DNA of 42,794 nucleotides from Acidimicrobiales bacterium (lineage in GTDB: Bacteria > Actinomycetota > Acidimicrobiia > Acidimicrobiales > Ilumatobacteraceae), in the NCBI GenBank assembly GCA_947465505.1, contig CANIBN010000003.1, positions 1-42,794 on the forward strand. Reading direction: 5' to 3'. Made by a program: the position numbers and the translations under genes. Below are positions 31,191-40,286 of this stretch, piece after piece. How positions within the stretch are numbered: the first letter of the stretch is position 1; every line of letters begins with the position of its first letter. The notes beneath the pieces are model-generated. The model was not told the origin of the DNA. It made no database searches and was given only the letters and a program-made list of their open reading frames with translations.

Positions 31191-33239
31191 CTAGCCCGCC
31201 TGGCGGTCTCCCCGACCCATTCGGGCGTTGCGCGCTCCGTTGCCACCGCGCGACATCTGTCGCTTGTGCTCGACGAAGTCCACGAGCACGTAGTCGCCAA
31301 GCGTTTCGGGATTCGTGAAGAACGCGCGCCCGCCGTTCATGCTGCTCAACTTCTCGATGAACTGCTTGAGGTAGGCGTTGGGGTCGAGCATGAAGGTGTT
31401 GATACGGATGTTCTCCCGCGTGCAGCGCATCACCTCACGCATCGTGGCCTCGATGGTTTCGGCCACGGGCGGGTAGTTGAAGTACACGTCACCGTCGGGC
31501 TCGATGTGCGCGGTCGGCTCGCCGTCGGTGATCATGATGATCTGCTTCGTACCGGTCTGACGTGCCAGCATCTGGCGCGAGAGCAGGAAGCCGTGCTGCA
31601 TGTTGGTGCCGTAGTCGAAGTCCCAACTGACCTCGGGGAGATCCTCGGGCCGGATGACGTGGGCAACCTTGCTGAAGCCGACGATGCCGATGTAGTCGCG
31701 CGGGAACTGCGAGGTGATGAGCGAGTGCAGTGCCATCGTCACCTTCTTCGCCGGGAGGAAGTTCCCCTTCATCGGCATCGACATCGACAGGTCGAGCATG
31801 AGCACCGTGGACGACTTGGTGAGCGTCTCGGTGCGCTCGATCTCGAAGTCGTCGGGCTGCAGACGGACTGGCGTGCCCTGACCGCTGCGGCGGATCGCAT
31901 TACGGATGGTGCGGTGCAGGTCGAGGTTGAACGGGTCGCCGTATTCGTACTGCTTGGACTCGTAGGTGCGCTCGTGACCGATGCCCTGGCGGTCGATCTG
32001 GTGCGTACCCATCTTGTCCTTCGCCAGCTTGGAGAACAGATCCCGCAGCGAGTTCGAGCCGATGGCGCGCAGTCCCTTCGGGGTGAGCTCGAGGCGACCT
32101 TCCTTGTTGTTGATGAGGCCGGCTTCCTCGAGCATCTTGGCGAGTTGCGACAGTTGCTCGAGCGACTTCGCGGCGTCGTCGCCCATCAGGTCCTTCACCC
32201 GATCAAGGTCAACCTCTGCGAGCTGACCCGGTGAGTTGGCGGACTGCAGCATCTGCTCGAGCTGATCGAGATCACCCATGTCCTGCATGGTCTGCATGGC
32301 CTGCTGGAACCCCATCGGGTCCTGGCCCTGCATGTCGTAACCACGCTCCCACGGCAGGCTCGGGAACATCTGCTGCAGGTTGCGGGACAACTGATCGGCC
32401 TGCCAGCTGAGGTCCATGTCGGACATGAGCTGATCGGACAACTGCTGCAACTGCGCCCGCTGTTCGGGCGTCATCGAGTTCATCATCGCCTGCGCAGCGG
32501 CCATGCGCTTGGCGATGCTCTCGAGCAGTTCCTCAACGGTCTCGGGGTTCTCCGGGAAGAAGTCGCCAAACTTCTCCATGAACTCCTCGAAGTGCGGGTC
32601 GTCTCCGTTCTGGTGACGCTCGAGCATCTCGTTGAGGGACGACATCATGTCCTTCATGCGCTGCATCTGCTCGGACGACATGTTCTGCACGCCCTCGCTC
32701 ATCTGATCGACGTATTGCTGCATGAGTTGATCACGCAACTTGTCCATGAGCTGCTCGAAACGCTGTTGCGCCTCGGCGGACGTGAAGTCGTAGTTCTGCA
32801 ACTCGCGCACCCGGCCCGCTAGGTCGTCGGGAAGGAGGTCGAGCTGCATGTGGCGCTCTGCCGCGGCCTGCTGGGCCAGTTCCTGACGGCGCTCGTCGCC
32901 CGCAGCATCGGCCTCGGCCTGCTGACGGTCGATGCCGTGGCGTTCCTCGTCGAGGATGTCGGACAACTCACTGGCGATCTCGTCGTAAACACCGCCGAGG
33001 TTGCCGCTGTCCTTCAGTTCCTGCCGACGTTCACGCAACTTCTGGAGCATCTCACGCAGACCCTGCATGCGGTTGCCGTCCGCATCGCGGAAACCGTTCT
33101 GCAGCATCCGACGCAGCGCCGCATTCACGTCGCCGTGGTACAGCAGATCGTCGGTGATCTCGTCCATGATCTGGTCGGCGTCGAGATCGAAGCCCTTCTG
33201 AGTTCCGTCCCACCTGCTGTACGTGAACCGAACGGCCAT
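31191..33239 (-). CDS. VWA-domain protein, ChlD/MoxR-partner type
   Basis: The 682-residue protein has a long helical, Gln/Met/Glu-rich N-terminal part (about 20-400, strong coiled-coil character) and a C-terminal von Willebrand A domain with the metal-ion site DLSMSM (about 483-488), GTNM and MITDGEPT. Such proteins work with a MoxR/ChlI-type AAA+ ATPase to insert metals or remodel proteins. The ATPase at 35375-36793 is the obvious partner, although three other genes lie between. ATG at 33239 begins the conserved VRFTYSRWDGTQKGFD start; an ATG five codons upstream is less likely. Confidence 0.87.
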   Translation of the reverse strand: MAVRFTYSRWDGTQKGFDLDADQIMDEITDDLLYHGDVNAALRRMLQNGFRDADGNRMQGLREMLQKLRERRQELKDSGNLGGVYDEIASELSDILDEERHGIDRQQAEADAAGDERRQELAQQAAAERHMQLDLLPDDLAGRVRELQNYDFTSAEAQQRFEQLMDKLRDQLMQQYVDQMSEGVQNMSSEQMQRMKDMMSSLNEMLERHQNGDDPHFEEFMEKFGDFFPENPETVEELLESIAKRMAAAQAMMNSMTPEQRAQLQQLSDQLMSDMDLSWQADQLSRNLQQMFPSLPWERGYDMQGQDPMGFQQAMQTMQDMGDLDQLEQMLQSANSPGQLAEVDLDRVKDLMGDDAAKSLEQLSQLAKMLEEAGLINNKEGRLELTPKGLRAIGSNSLRDLFSKLAKDKMGTHQIDRQGIGHERTYESKQYEYGDPFNLDLHRTIRNAIRRSGQGTPVRLQPDDFEIERTETLTKSSTVLMLDLSMSMPMKGNFLPAKKVTMALHSLITSQFPRDYIGIVGFSKVAHVIRPEDLPEVSWDFDYGTNMQHGFLLSRQMLARQTGTKQIIMITDGEPTAHIEPDGDVYFNYPPVAETIEATMREVMRCTRENIRINTFMLDPNAYLKQFIEKLSSMNGGRAFFTNPETLGDYVLVDFVEHKRQMSRGGNGARNARMGRGDRQAG

Positions 33240-33348
33240 GACCGGAGGGTACACGGCAGCCAGCGCGTTGCGCCCGACGGGTGTTTACCGTGCATGCAGG
33301 AGATATTCGGCTGTTCGGGCAACCCATCGCCGGTAACCTCCCCGTGAG

Positions 33349-33894
33349 ATGCGAGTACCTCGAACGTTCGTTTTCGTCGACCTCTCCGGGTTCACGAACT
33401 ACACCGCCGCCTATGGCGACGATGCTGCTGGCCGCATCCTCAGCGCTTTTCGGTCCATCACCCGTGAGGTGGCCTCCGAGAGCGGTGTTCGTGTCGCCAA
33501 GTGGCTCGGCGACGGCTGCATGGTGGTGTCGGTGAACCAAGAGGCGGCGGTGAAGTTCGCCATCGACCTCGCAAGCCGTGCCGGCGAGACCTGCGCCCCG
33601 CTCACCGCCCGCATCGGCATGGCCTCCGGCTATGCCCTGCTCTTCGAGGGCGACGATTACATCGGTTCCGCCGTCAACATGGCGGCGCGCCTCTGCGACG
33701 CTGCGGGTCCTTTCGAGATCCTCATTCCCACCATGCAGATCGAGCGCCTGCCGCAGGGCGTCACCGCCCGCCCGCACGAGTCACTCGAGTTGCGCGGTTT
33801 CCCGGGCGAGGTGGACGTCGTCACCCTCGGCGGAACACTGGAATCAGACGGCGCGGACACGGGTGAGCTGTGGACCCGTCCCCGCTTCATGTGA
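33349..33894 (+). CDS. Class III adenylate/guanylate cyclase catalytic domain, stand-alone
   Basis: The 181-residue protein is essentially one cyclase homology domain. The two metal-binding aspartates are D11 (VFVDLSGFT) and D55 (KWLGDGCMV), the purine-contacting K51 and D103 are the adenylate-type pair, and the transition-state residues N110 and R114 are present (SAVNMAARL), so it looks active as an adenylate cyclase. There is no sensor or membrane domain. It overlaps the next gene at GTGA, so the GH1-like protein may be its regulatory or functional partner. Confidence 0.88.
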   Translation: MRVPRTFVFVDLSGFTNYTAAYGDDAAGRILSAFRSITREVASESGVRVAKWLGDGCMVVSVNQEAAVKFAIDLASRAGETCAPLTARIGMASGYALLFEGDDYIGSAVNMAARLCDAAGPFEILIPTMQIERLPQGVTARPHESLELRGFPGEVDVVTLGGTLESDGADTGELWTRPRFM

Positions 33895-35024
33895 CCAGCA
33901 CCGTCGTCCGTCCCACACTCGGAGCGGTACTCACCACCCTCGACTCGCTTGGCAGCGGCTCTCGGTCCAACTGGTCGGGTGCACCAACGGTAGGCAATGA
34001 CTTCGTCCAGCGCTTCGAGGAGGACCTGACGCTCTTTTCGTATCTCGGCATCCGTCAGGTACGTCTCGGTATCGACTGGTCGCGTCTACAACCCGTTCCC
34101 GGGCGCATCGACGACGACTGGCGCGAGTGGTACCTGTCGGTGTTGCTCGCGGCGCAACGTCATGGCGTCGGTGTGTGGGCCGCGTTGCACGAGCACACGG
34201 TGCCCGCCTGGTTCGACGACGAAGGGTCGTTCGCCGACGAACGCGCGTGCGGGCTTGCGTGGCCGCGCTGGGTGGAGACAGCGGCCGAACTGTTCGGTGA
34301 CCATGTGGCCGGGTGGTTCCCCATGGTGGATCCGAGCGGCGTGGCAGCACGGTGGACGAGCGACAGCCGCAAGCACGAGTCTGCGTTGCTGAACGTGGCG
34401 GTGGCGTGGCGGGATTCGTGGCGCATCCTGCGCGGCGGACCGCCGGTGGCAACGGCGCTCGGCGTGCGGATGATCCGTCCCGCCGACCAAACGATGCCCG
34501 CTCTCGAGGCATCGCGCTTCGAGGACCACGTGCGCTGGAAGCTGTGGCTACGCGGGCTGCGCGATGGCGTGATTCGCCTGCCGAATGGAAACGAGCGGGT
34601 CGTTCCGGACCTCGGCGGCGCGCTTGATGTGCTCGGCCTCGTGACCTCGCTTGACGTGCCCGAGGGAACGATCACCGACGACACCCGGCGGCGTTGGGAA
34701 GAACGACTGGGCACGGTGCTCCGACGGGCAGCCGAGGAGGGACCAGACCGGCCGATCGCTCTCGCCGGACTGGACATTCGGTGGGCAAACAGCGAGGAAT
34801 GCCGACTGTTCGTCGAGTCCACGGTGCAGTCGTTGCGCGTGGCAGCCCAGGACGGCATACCGATGCAGTCGGTATTCATCGACCCGGCAATCGGCCCGAT
34901 TCCCGGACCGCGCACGCTCCACGTTGCCTCGGTGGTTGACCGCGATCGAACGACCACCGGTGACACGGCCGCATGGTTGACCCTGACGCCCCCAGCGTCG
35001 GAATCAGGCAGCGGCGAGCGCTGA
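33891..35024 (+). CDS. GH1-like (beta-glucosidase fold) protein with degenerate active site
   Basis: The 377-residue protein matches glycoside hydrolase family 1 in its first half: RFEEDLTLFSYLGIRQVRLGIDWSR, LLAAQRHGVGVWAALHEHTVPAW and ELFGDHVAGWFPMVDP follow the family order. The catalytic acid/base motif NEP reads VDP (D147), and no TENG motif for the nucleophile Glu is present (the region near ALAGLDIRW has none). It is also about 80 residues short. It is probably not a normal glycosidase. The GTG at 33891 overlaps the cyclase stop (GTGA); a GTG seven codons earlier is possible. Confidence 0.65.
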   Translation: MTSTVVRPTLGAVLTTLDSLGSGSRSNWSGAPTVGNDFVQRFEEDLTLFSYLGIRQVRLGIDWSRLQPVPGRIDDDWREWYLSVLLAAQRHGVGVWAALHEHTVPAWFDDEGSFADERACGLAWPRWVETAAELFGDHVAGWFPMVDPSGVAARWTSDSRKHESALLNVAVAWRDSWRILRGGPPVATALGVRMIRPADQTMPALEASRFEDHVRWKLWLRGLRDGVIRLPNGNERVVPDLGGALDVLGLVTSLDVPEGTITDDTRRRWEERLGTVLRRAAEEGPDRPIALAGLDIRWANSEECRLFVESTVQSLRVAAQDGIPMQSVFIDPAIGPIPGPRTLHVASVVDRDRTTTGDTAAWLTLTPPASESGSGER

Positions 35025-35028
35025 TGAA

Positions 35029-35050
35029 CCGTGGGCAACTGGGCCCACGG
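35029..35050. terminator. Hairpin between the GH1-like gene and the cold-shock gene
   Basis: An eight-base perfect stem (CCGTGGGC at 35029-35036 with GCCCACGG at 35043-35050) with a six-base loop lies between the convergent stops, so it can end both transcripts. No clear T-run follows on either side. Confidence 0.55.
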
Positions 35051-35055
35051 AGTGA

Positions 35056-35256
35056 TCAGACGGCTTCGACGTTGCGAGCCTCGGGGCCGCGACGGCCCTC
35101 GCCGATCTCGAAGTTCACCTTCTGACCCTGCACCAGTGTGCGGCGGCCCGAACCGATGATGTTCGAGAAGTGAACGAAGAGATCTTCTCCGTCTTCCCGA
35201 CTGATGAAGCCATAGCCCTTCTGATCGTTGAAGAACTTGACGGTACCCGTAGCCAT
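35056..35256 (-). CDS. cspA: Cold-shock-domain RNA chaperone
   Basis: The 66-residue protein is a standard single cold-shock domain: [18 protein letters not shown] and DLFVHFSNI carry the two RNA-binding motifs (RNP1 KGYGFI, RNP2 VFVHF-type). It binds single-stranded RNA and prevents structure at low temperature or during growth. AGGAG lies just before the ATG at 35256; an upstream ATG adds seven residues but lacks a site. A -10 element about 45 bases further upstream leaves a 5' leader, as in many csp genes. Confidence 0.95.
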   Translation of the reverse strand: MATGTVKFFNDQKGYGFISREDGEDLFVHFSNIIGSGRRTLVQGQKVNFEIGEGRRGPEARNVEAV

Positions 35257-35301
35257 ATCGACTCCTATTTTCCCCACTACCCCCGTGGGAGGTTGGGAGT
35301 G

Positions 35302-35307
35302 ATATTA
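35302..35307 (-). promoter_or_regulatory. Probable -10 element of the cold-shock gene
   Basis: On the minus strand TAATAT, preceded by TGAC, lies about 45 bases upstream of the start codon in an AT-rich patch with a T6 run beside it. The leader between them would be about 35-40 nt. No good -35 match is seen 17 bases upstream. Confidence 0.45.
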
Positions 35308-35350
35308 GTCACACTTTTTTGGCCGCGCTTTCCCGAAAGGTGGGGCGACG

Positions 35351-35372
35351 GAAGGCACCTCGAGGTGCCTTC
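35351..35372 (-). terminator. Palindromic terminator after the AAA+ ATPase gene
   Basis: GAAGGCACCTC (35351-35361) and GAGGTGCCTTC (35362-35372) form a perfect 22-base palindrome directly after the ATPase stop. In RNA it would fold as about nine pairs with a four-base loop. No T-run is present on the minus strand. Confidence 0.6.
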
Positions 35373-35374
35373 GG

Positions 35375-36793
35375 TTAGGCCCGGCCGCGGTAGGTGGCGC
35401 GGGCGCCTGAGGAGTCCTTGTTGAGGCGCTTGGAGAGGTGCAGACCCTCGAGCACGAACTCCACGGCACTGGCCAGTCCGGCGGGCGACGTGTCGGCTCC
35501 GGCGAGTGTTTTCACCGGTGCCTGCAACGCCGGTACCTGTGCGAGCAGTTCTGCCTCGTCAACGGACGAAACGTCCTCACCCACGTGGGCGACCACACCC
35601 TCCTCGAAGGCGGCGACGACGTCTCGGACCTGATCGAAGGGCAGTCGGTCCTTGAACACGGCGAGGACGGCCTGCCGGAGGAGGTTCTCGACAATGGCTC
35701 CCTCGCGGCCCTCCTCCAGTGCCTCGATCTCCACCTTGCCGAGCGTGGATGCGGGCAGTGCCTCGAGGTCACAGACACGGGGGACGACGTCGCGTTCCCC
35801 GGAGTGCAGAGCACGGCGCAGCGCGTTTGCGCAGAGCACCTCATAGTTCGCCACGCTGAGACGGACACTGACGCCACTTCGCTGATTGACGTTGGGACTC
35901 GTACGCGCCAGTTGGGAGAACGTGGCGATGACGTCCTCGAGGTAATCGGGCACTCGAACAGCGACGTCACCAACGCTTGGCTGACGTGCTTCCTGCCGGA
36001 TAATGGTGACCTCGGTGCTCGCCTCAAGCGGGTAGTGCGTACGGATCTGGCTGCCGAAGCGGTCCTTCAGCGGGGTGATGATGCGGCCGCGATTCGTGTA
36101 GTCGTCAGGGTTTGCCGAGGCGACCAGCAGAACGTCGAGTGGCAGGCGGATCTTGTAGCCGCGTACCTGCACGTCGCGCTCCTCCAGCACGTTGAGCAGA
36201 CCGACCTGGATGCGCTCCGACAGGTCGGGCAGTTCGTTGATGGCAAAGATGCCGCGGTTCGTGCGGGGCACGAGTCCGTAGTGGAGCGTGAGTTCGTCAG
36301 ACAGGTAGCGACCCTCGGCCACCTTGATGGGATCAACCTCTCCGATGAGATCGGCGATCGATGTGTCCGGGGTGGCCAGCTTCTCGCCGAACCGGTCGCT
36401 GCGGTGCACCCACTCGATGGGGGTTGCCTCGCCCTCGAACGCGACGAGGTCGCGTGCATGCTTTGACACAGGGTTGTACGGATCGTCGTTGATCTCGGAT
36501 CCGGCAACGATGGGCATCCACTCATCAAGCAGGCCAGTGAGCGACCGAATCATGCGGGTCTTGGCCTGTCCGCGCTCGCCGAGGAAGATCACGTCGTGCC
36601 CAGCGAGAATTGCGTTCTCCAACTGCGGCATCACGGTGTGCTCATAGCCGAGCACCCCCTCAAACAGCGGCTCTCCCGCAGAGATCTTCGCAACGGCGTT
36701 CTTGCGGATCTCCTCCTTCACGGGCAACGACTTCCAGCCGGATGCCTGAAGCGCGCCGAGCGTGCTGGGGAGGTTTGCGGGGACGTGTGCCAT
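35375..36793 (-). CDS. MoxR/ChlI-type AAA+ ATPase
   Basis: The 472-residue ATPase has Walker A GERGQAKT, Walker B in GIFAINELPDLSERIQ, a sensor region LLVASANPDDYTNRGRII and PLKDRFGSQIRTHYPL, typical of magnesium-chelatase subunit I-like proteins. Such ATPases act with VWA-domain partners; the VWA protein at 31191-33239 is the likely one. ATG at 36793 starts MAHVPANLPSTLG; an ATG 15 codons upstream has no ribosome site. The substrate is not magnesium-porphyrin by any evidence here, since no bacteriochlorophyll gene is present. Confidence 0.88.
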   Translation of the reverse strand: MAHVPANLPSTLGALQASGWKSLPVKEEIRKNAVAKISAGEPLFEGVLGYEHTVMPQLENAILAGHDVIFLGERGQAKTRMIRSLTGLLDEWMPIVAGSEINDDPYNPVSKHARDLVAFEGEATPIEWVHRSDRFGEKLATPDTSIADLIGEVDPIKVAEGRYLSDELTLHYGLVPRTNRGIFAINELPDLSERIQVGLLNVLEERDVQVRGYKIRLPLDVLLVASANPDDYTNRGRIITPLKDRFGSQIRTHYPLEASTEVTIIRQEARQPSVGDVAVRVPDYLEDVIATFSQLARTSPNVNQRSGVSVRLSVANYEVLCANALRRALHSGERDVVPRVCDLEALPASTLGKVEIEALEEGREGAIVENLLRQAVLAVFKDRLPFDQVRDVVAAFEEGVVAHVGEDVSSVDEAELLAQVPALQAPVKTLAGADTSPAGLASAVEFVLEGLHLSKRLNKDSSGARATYRGRA

Positions 36794-36854
36794 GGGCGTG
36801 ACCCTATCGGTTCGACGCTGGGGCGTCACCGGCGGCAACGAGCGTCAGCCAGCG

Positions 36855-37595
36855 TCAGCGCTGCAGTTTCTCGCGGAAGAAGTCCAGCACCCGCCGCACG
36901 CCGTCCTCCACCCGTTGTTCGGTGACAACGCTGTGGTCCTTCTTCGAACTGCTCGGGTACTCAACGGCGATGAAGCCGTCGCCGAGTTCCCTGCGCAGCG
37001 TGTCAAAGCGCGTACCCACCAACTTGTCCTGGTCGAAACGCAGGCCGAGCACCTGGCACCCGTCGGCAACTCGCTGTTTCACCGTGGCGAGATCGCTGAC
37101 GGACAGATTGATGTCTGCTGCCCGCTGCGTACCGACGGCGAACGGGAGTGACGGTTGACTGAGCACCGGGGCGACGACGTGACCGTTCACCATCATCCCG
37201 AGGGCGAAACCCCCGCTGAAACACATGCCGATGGCGCCGACACCCGGGCCACCACACTGCTCGTGCACGTCACGGGCCAGGTCCTGCAGAAACCCGGTGA
37301 TCGCTGAGGTCTCACCGGTGGCCCACGTGGTGAACTCCCGTGCCACGCAAATCTTCGTCATCGACTGCAACAGGTAGCGCTGCGACAGTTCCTTGCCGGG
37401 CTCACCGACGAGCGACGGCATGACCACCGTGAAGCCGGCATCAACCACTTCGTTCGCGAACCCGATGACCTTCGGCGTGATGCCCGGGATCTCGTGAATG
37501 ACGATGACGCCAGGACCGCGACCGCGCGTGTACGTGGCGCGTGTAATACCGCCGCCGGTGAAGGAGTCGAGGGTCCAATCAGCCAGCAGCGACAT
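36855..37595 (-). CDS. Dienelactone hydrolase family protein
   Basis: The 246-residue alpha/beta hydrolase shows the dienelactone hydrolase triad: C125 in IGMCFSGG, D188/D190 in LRFDQDK and H221 in KKDHSVVT, with E35 (IHEIPG) that positions the cysteine in this family. The native substrate is unknown, as many family members act on other esters. It starts five bases after the APH-like gene stop, so the two form an operon. It is soluble, with no signal peptide. Confidence 0.88.
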   Translation of the reverse strand: MSLLADWTLDSFTGGGITRATYTRGRGPGVIVIHEIPGITPKVIGFANEVVDAGFTVVMPSLVGEPGKELSQRYLLQSMTKICVAREFTTWATGETSAITGFLQDLARDVHEQCGGPGVGAIGMCFSGGFALGMMVNGHVVAPVLSQPSLPFAVGTQRAADINLSVSDLATVKQRVADGCQVLGLRFDQDKLVGTRFDTLRRELGDGFIAVEYPSSSKKDHSVVTEQRVEDGVRRVLDFFREKLQR

Positions 37596-37600
37596 AGTGG

Positions 37601-38623
37601 TTACCGAAGGTTCTTCAGCAGCTCGAGTGCCCAGTCGACGCGAGTATCGACGGAGTTCTTCATGCTCTCCATGTCGGGGAGCTCGTCGGCCATTGCGCCG
37701 TTCAGATAACGGGCGTAGACACCTTCACCGATCACCGCAAGGCGATACGCAGAGAATGCTCGGTAGTAGGCAATCTGGCTGACGTCTCGACCGGTCTTCT
37801 GTGCGTACCGCTCCACGAGTTCGCTGTAGTACGGGAACCCCTCGATGCCGGTGGGGTCGTTGCCGCCCACGAGTTCGTCGCCCGGGTCACGCCAGTAGAT
37901 GCCGATGTAACCAAGGTCTGCAAGCGGATCGCCGAGCGTGCACAGTTCCCAGTCGAGGACGCCGACGATCTTGCCGGCGGCGGTGTCGGTAAGGCAGTTG
38001 CCGAAGCGATAGTCGCCGTGCGCGATGGAAGCGCCTTGCTGCACGGGCATGTGGTCCTGCAGTTTCTTCACGAGTACCTCCATGGTGGGCATCTCGCGCG
38101 TCTTGCTGTTCGCCCACTGCGTCGTCCAGCGCTTCAACTGGCGCTCGATGTAACTGTCGCGCCGGGCCAGGTCGCCGAGGCCGATCGCGTCGACGTCAGC
38201 GGCGTGCAGGTCGGCGAGTACGTCGATGAGATCGAACGATGCCGCACGTCGGTTCTCGAGCGACATCACCGATGCCTTCTCGGGCGAGTCGAGCACCGTT
38301 CCCTCGACGAACGACATTACGTAGAACGGCGCACCGTTCACCTCGACGTCGGTGCAGAGCCCCAGCGTTCGCGGAACCGGAACGGGGGTCTTACCGACCG
38401 CCGTGATGAGACGGTGCTCGCGGGCCATGTCGTGTGCCGTAGCCAGCACGTGACCGAGCGGCGGTCGGCGCAGCACGAACCTCGTGCCCTGCGCATCGGC
38501 ACCCCGATAGGTGACGTTGGAGCGCCCACCGGCGATCAGTTCGAAGGTGTACGGACCGCTCAGGCTCTCGACGTTGGCGTCGAGCCAGGCAGTGACCTTT
38601 GGTTCATCGATTCCCAGTACCAC
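37601..38623 (-). CDS. APH-fold phosphotransferase (ACAD10/aminoglycoside phosphotransferase-like)
   Basis: The 340-residue kinase-like protein has IAHGDYRFGN (catalytic Asp and metal Asn) and VLDWELCTLGDPLADLGY (second metal-binding Asp), with ELIAGGRSNVTYRG and FVLRRPP as the nucleotide-binding start. This combination is that of the APH-like proteins resembling the N-terminal domain of human ACAD10, commonly found near acyl-CoA enzymes. The GTG at 38623 starts the conserved LGIDEPKVTAWLD; the frame extends upstream into the divergent gene. It precedes the dienelactone hydrolase in one operon. Small-molecule kinase activity is likely; antibiotic resistance is not implied. Confidence 0.85.
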   Translation of the reverse strand: MVLGIDEPKVTAWLDANVESLSGPYTFELIAGGRSNVTYRGADAQGTRFVLRRPPLGHVLATAHDMAREHRLITAVGKTPVPVPRTLGLCTDVEVNGAPFYVMSFVEGTVLDSPEKASVMSLENRRAASFDLIDVLADLHAADVDAIGLGDLARRDSYIERQLKRWTTQWANSKTREMPTMEVLVKKLQDHMPVQQGASIAHGDYRFGNCLTDTAAGKIVGVLDWELCTLGDPLADLGYIGIYWRDPGDELVGGNDPTGIEGFPYYSELVERYAQKTGRDVSQIAYYRAFSAYRLAVIGEGVYARYLNGAMADELPDMESMKNSVDTRVDWALELLKNLR

Positions 38624-38690
38624 GGGGTGAACCGTAGCCCTCCCCGGGGTCCGGTTAGAATACGGATCACGCGGGCGGCGGATCCCCACC

Positions 38691-39938
38691 ATGAAACGCG
38701 CCCTCACTCTGCTCCTCACCGCTGCCCTGCTTGCGGCCGCCACCCTCGGCCTGTCTGCGGGTGTGAGCACTGCGTGGAGCGCCGTCGGCCGCACGGAGGC
38801 CAAGAAGGACCCGGCAGACCCCCAGACCAAGCGGGACAAGGTTCGGCGCCAGCGAGCGGCCTCCGCGGCCAAACTCGACGCACTGAAGGCCGACGCCGAT
38901 CAGGTAGACCGTGCCATCGCTGATCTCGAGGCCAACACCAAGTCCCGCCAGTCCGAACTGGCCGCGGCGAAATCCGCCGAGGAACAGGCGGCCAAGAACG
39001 TGGCCGACGCCCAGGCCGAGGTGGACGCCGTCTCAGCCCGAATCGGCACGCTGGCCCAAGCAACCAAGAAGGCGGCGATCCTCGCCTTCACCTCGGGCGG
39101 AGAGTCGGAACTGTTCTCGAGCATGTTGACCGGCGGCTCGAACCAGGCGCCGTCGCAGGACCTGTACTACAACCTTGCCGTCGGCGACCTCCAGGGTGCG
39201 CTCAACGAACTCGAGGCCGCCCAGCACCAACTGCAGCGAGCCAAGGCCAAGGCCGAACGTGCGGCGCAGGCCGCCACAAAGCGCCGCCAGCGTGTTGAGC
39301 AGAAGATCGAGGACCTGAACACCGCCATCGCCCAGCAGGAACAATTGGGCTCATCCCTCGAGAACCGCTTCGAGGACGCGCTTGCCGAAGCCGAAGGGCT
39401 TGCCGAACTGGACTCCGCGTTGAGCAAGCAAATCTCCCAGCGGGAGAAGGCCATCATTGCCCGAGCGCGGGCCGCTGGGATCAAGGGCGCCACCGTGGAC
39501 AAGAAGGGCAAGATCAAGGTGCCGGTCATCCCCACGTCAGCCAACGGACTCGTCCGGGTGAACGGGGTGCTCATGGACCGCAGCATCGGCAACGCGTTTG
39601 CCCGTCTGGTCGCCGAGGCGGCGGCGGACGGCATCAATCTCACGGGTGGTGGCTATCGGTCGGCGCAGGCCCAGATCAACCTCCGCCGCGGCAACTGCGG
39701 CCCCACCGATTACGACATCTGGGAACGGCCGCCGTCGGAGTGCAGTCCGCCGGCCGCACGCCCGGGGCATTCGCTCCACGAGAAGGGCCTTGCCATCGAC
39801 GTCCGCTGCAACGGCCGCCTCATCAGCCGCTATTCGGATCCGTGCTTTGCGTGGATGGCCGAGCACGCCCCGAAAGTGGGGCTGCACAATGACGTCACGC
39901 ACCGCGAGGCGTGGCACTGGTCAATCAACGGCAACTAG
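38691..39938 (+). CDS. Secreted coiled-coil protein with VanY-type D,D-carboxypeptidase domain
   Basis: The 415-residue product has a signal peptide (about 1-30), a long coiled coil (about 45-265, Ala/Glu/Lys/Arg/Gln heptads) and a C-terminal VanY domain with zinc ligands H363 and D370 (HSLHEKGLAID) and H409 in AWHW, and E406 as catalytic base. The layout is that of FtsX/EnvC-type or RipC-like wall enzymes whose coiled coil controls activity. It should trim D-Ala-D-Ala stem peptides. TAGAAT at 38656-38661 is a plausible -10 element, and the gene diverges from the APH-like gene. Confidence 0.9.
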   Translation: MKRALTLLLTAALLAAATLGLSAGVSTAWSAVGRTEAKKDPADPQTKRDKVRRQRAASAAKLDALKADADQVDRAIADLEANTKSRQSELAAAKSAEEQAAKNVADAQAEVDAVSARIGTLAQATKKAAILAFTSGGESELFSSMLTGGSNQAPSQDLYYNLAVGDLQGALNELEAAQHQLQRAKAKAERAAQAATKRRQRVEQKIEDLNTAIAQQEQLGSSLENRFEDALAEAEGLAELDSALSKQISQREKAIIARARAAGIKGATVDKKGKIKVPVIPTSANGLVRVNGVLMDRSIGNAFARLVAEAAADGINLTGGGYRSAQAQINLRRGNCGPTDYDIWERPPSECSPPAARPGHSLHEKGLAIDVRCNGRLISRYSDPCFAWMAEHAPKVGLHNDVTHREAWHWSINGN

Positions 39939-40012
39939 CCGGATGCGGGCCCGCTTCAGGATCTCCGGTCGGCCGCTGCGGAGGGGGGTAGCTGCGGCCG
40001 ACCGGACGAACC

Positions 40013-40043
40013 TAAGGGGTATGACAGGTAGAACGACCCCTAC
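40013..40043 (+). promoter_or_regulatory. Candidate copper-responsive operator upstream of copZ
   Basis: AAGGGGTA (40014-40021) is followed 14 bases later by ACCCCTACC (40036-40044), an inverted pair of G4/C4 half sites just upstream of copZ. CsoR operators of actinobacteria have similar G-tract/C-tract half sites with flanking TA. No csoR gene is in the window. The inverted half sites are seen; binding is inference. Confidence 0.3.
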
Positions 40044-40076
40044 CGCTGGCTTATTCCCGGCCGTAGCGTTCTTTCC

Positions 40077-40286
40077 ATGAGCGAACTGCGATTCCAGGTT
40101 CCCGGGATGACCTGCGGGCACTGTGTCAATGCCGTGAGGACTGAACTGACGGGCGTCGCCGGGGTGGACTCCGTGGAGGTCGACCTCGATTCCAAGCAGG
40201 TGGTCGTGCACGGCTCGGCGGTCGACCTGCAGGCCATCCTCGCCGCGGTCGACGAGGCCGGGTATGAAGCCGTCGGCATCTCCTGA
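40077..40286 (+). CDS. copZ: CopZ-like copper chaperone (heavy-metal-associated domain)
   Basis: The 69-residue protein is one HMA domain with the metal-binding pair in GMTCGHC (C13 and C16). It carries Cu(I) to the export ATPase encoded next. It overlaps the copA start by 23 bases, so the two are translated together. Confidence 0.93.
   Translation: MSELRFQVPGMTCGHCVNAVRTELTGVAGVDSVEVDLDSKQVVVHGSAVDLQAILAAVDEAGYEAVGIS

Noticed and set aside
31191-36793. Magnesium chelatase for chlorophyll synthesis
   Set aside because: The VWA and AAA+ proteins resemble ChlD/ChlI only in general fold. No ChlH or pigment gene is present, so I kept the general MoxR/VWA description.
37601-38623. Aminoglycoside resistance gene
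   Set aside because: The protein has the APH fold, but its motifs and neighbour (dienelactone hydrolase) fit the ACAD10-like metabolic group rather than an antibiotic kinase.
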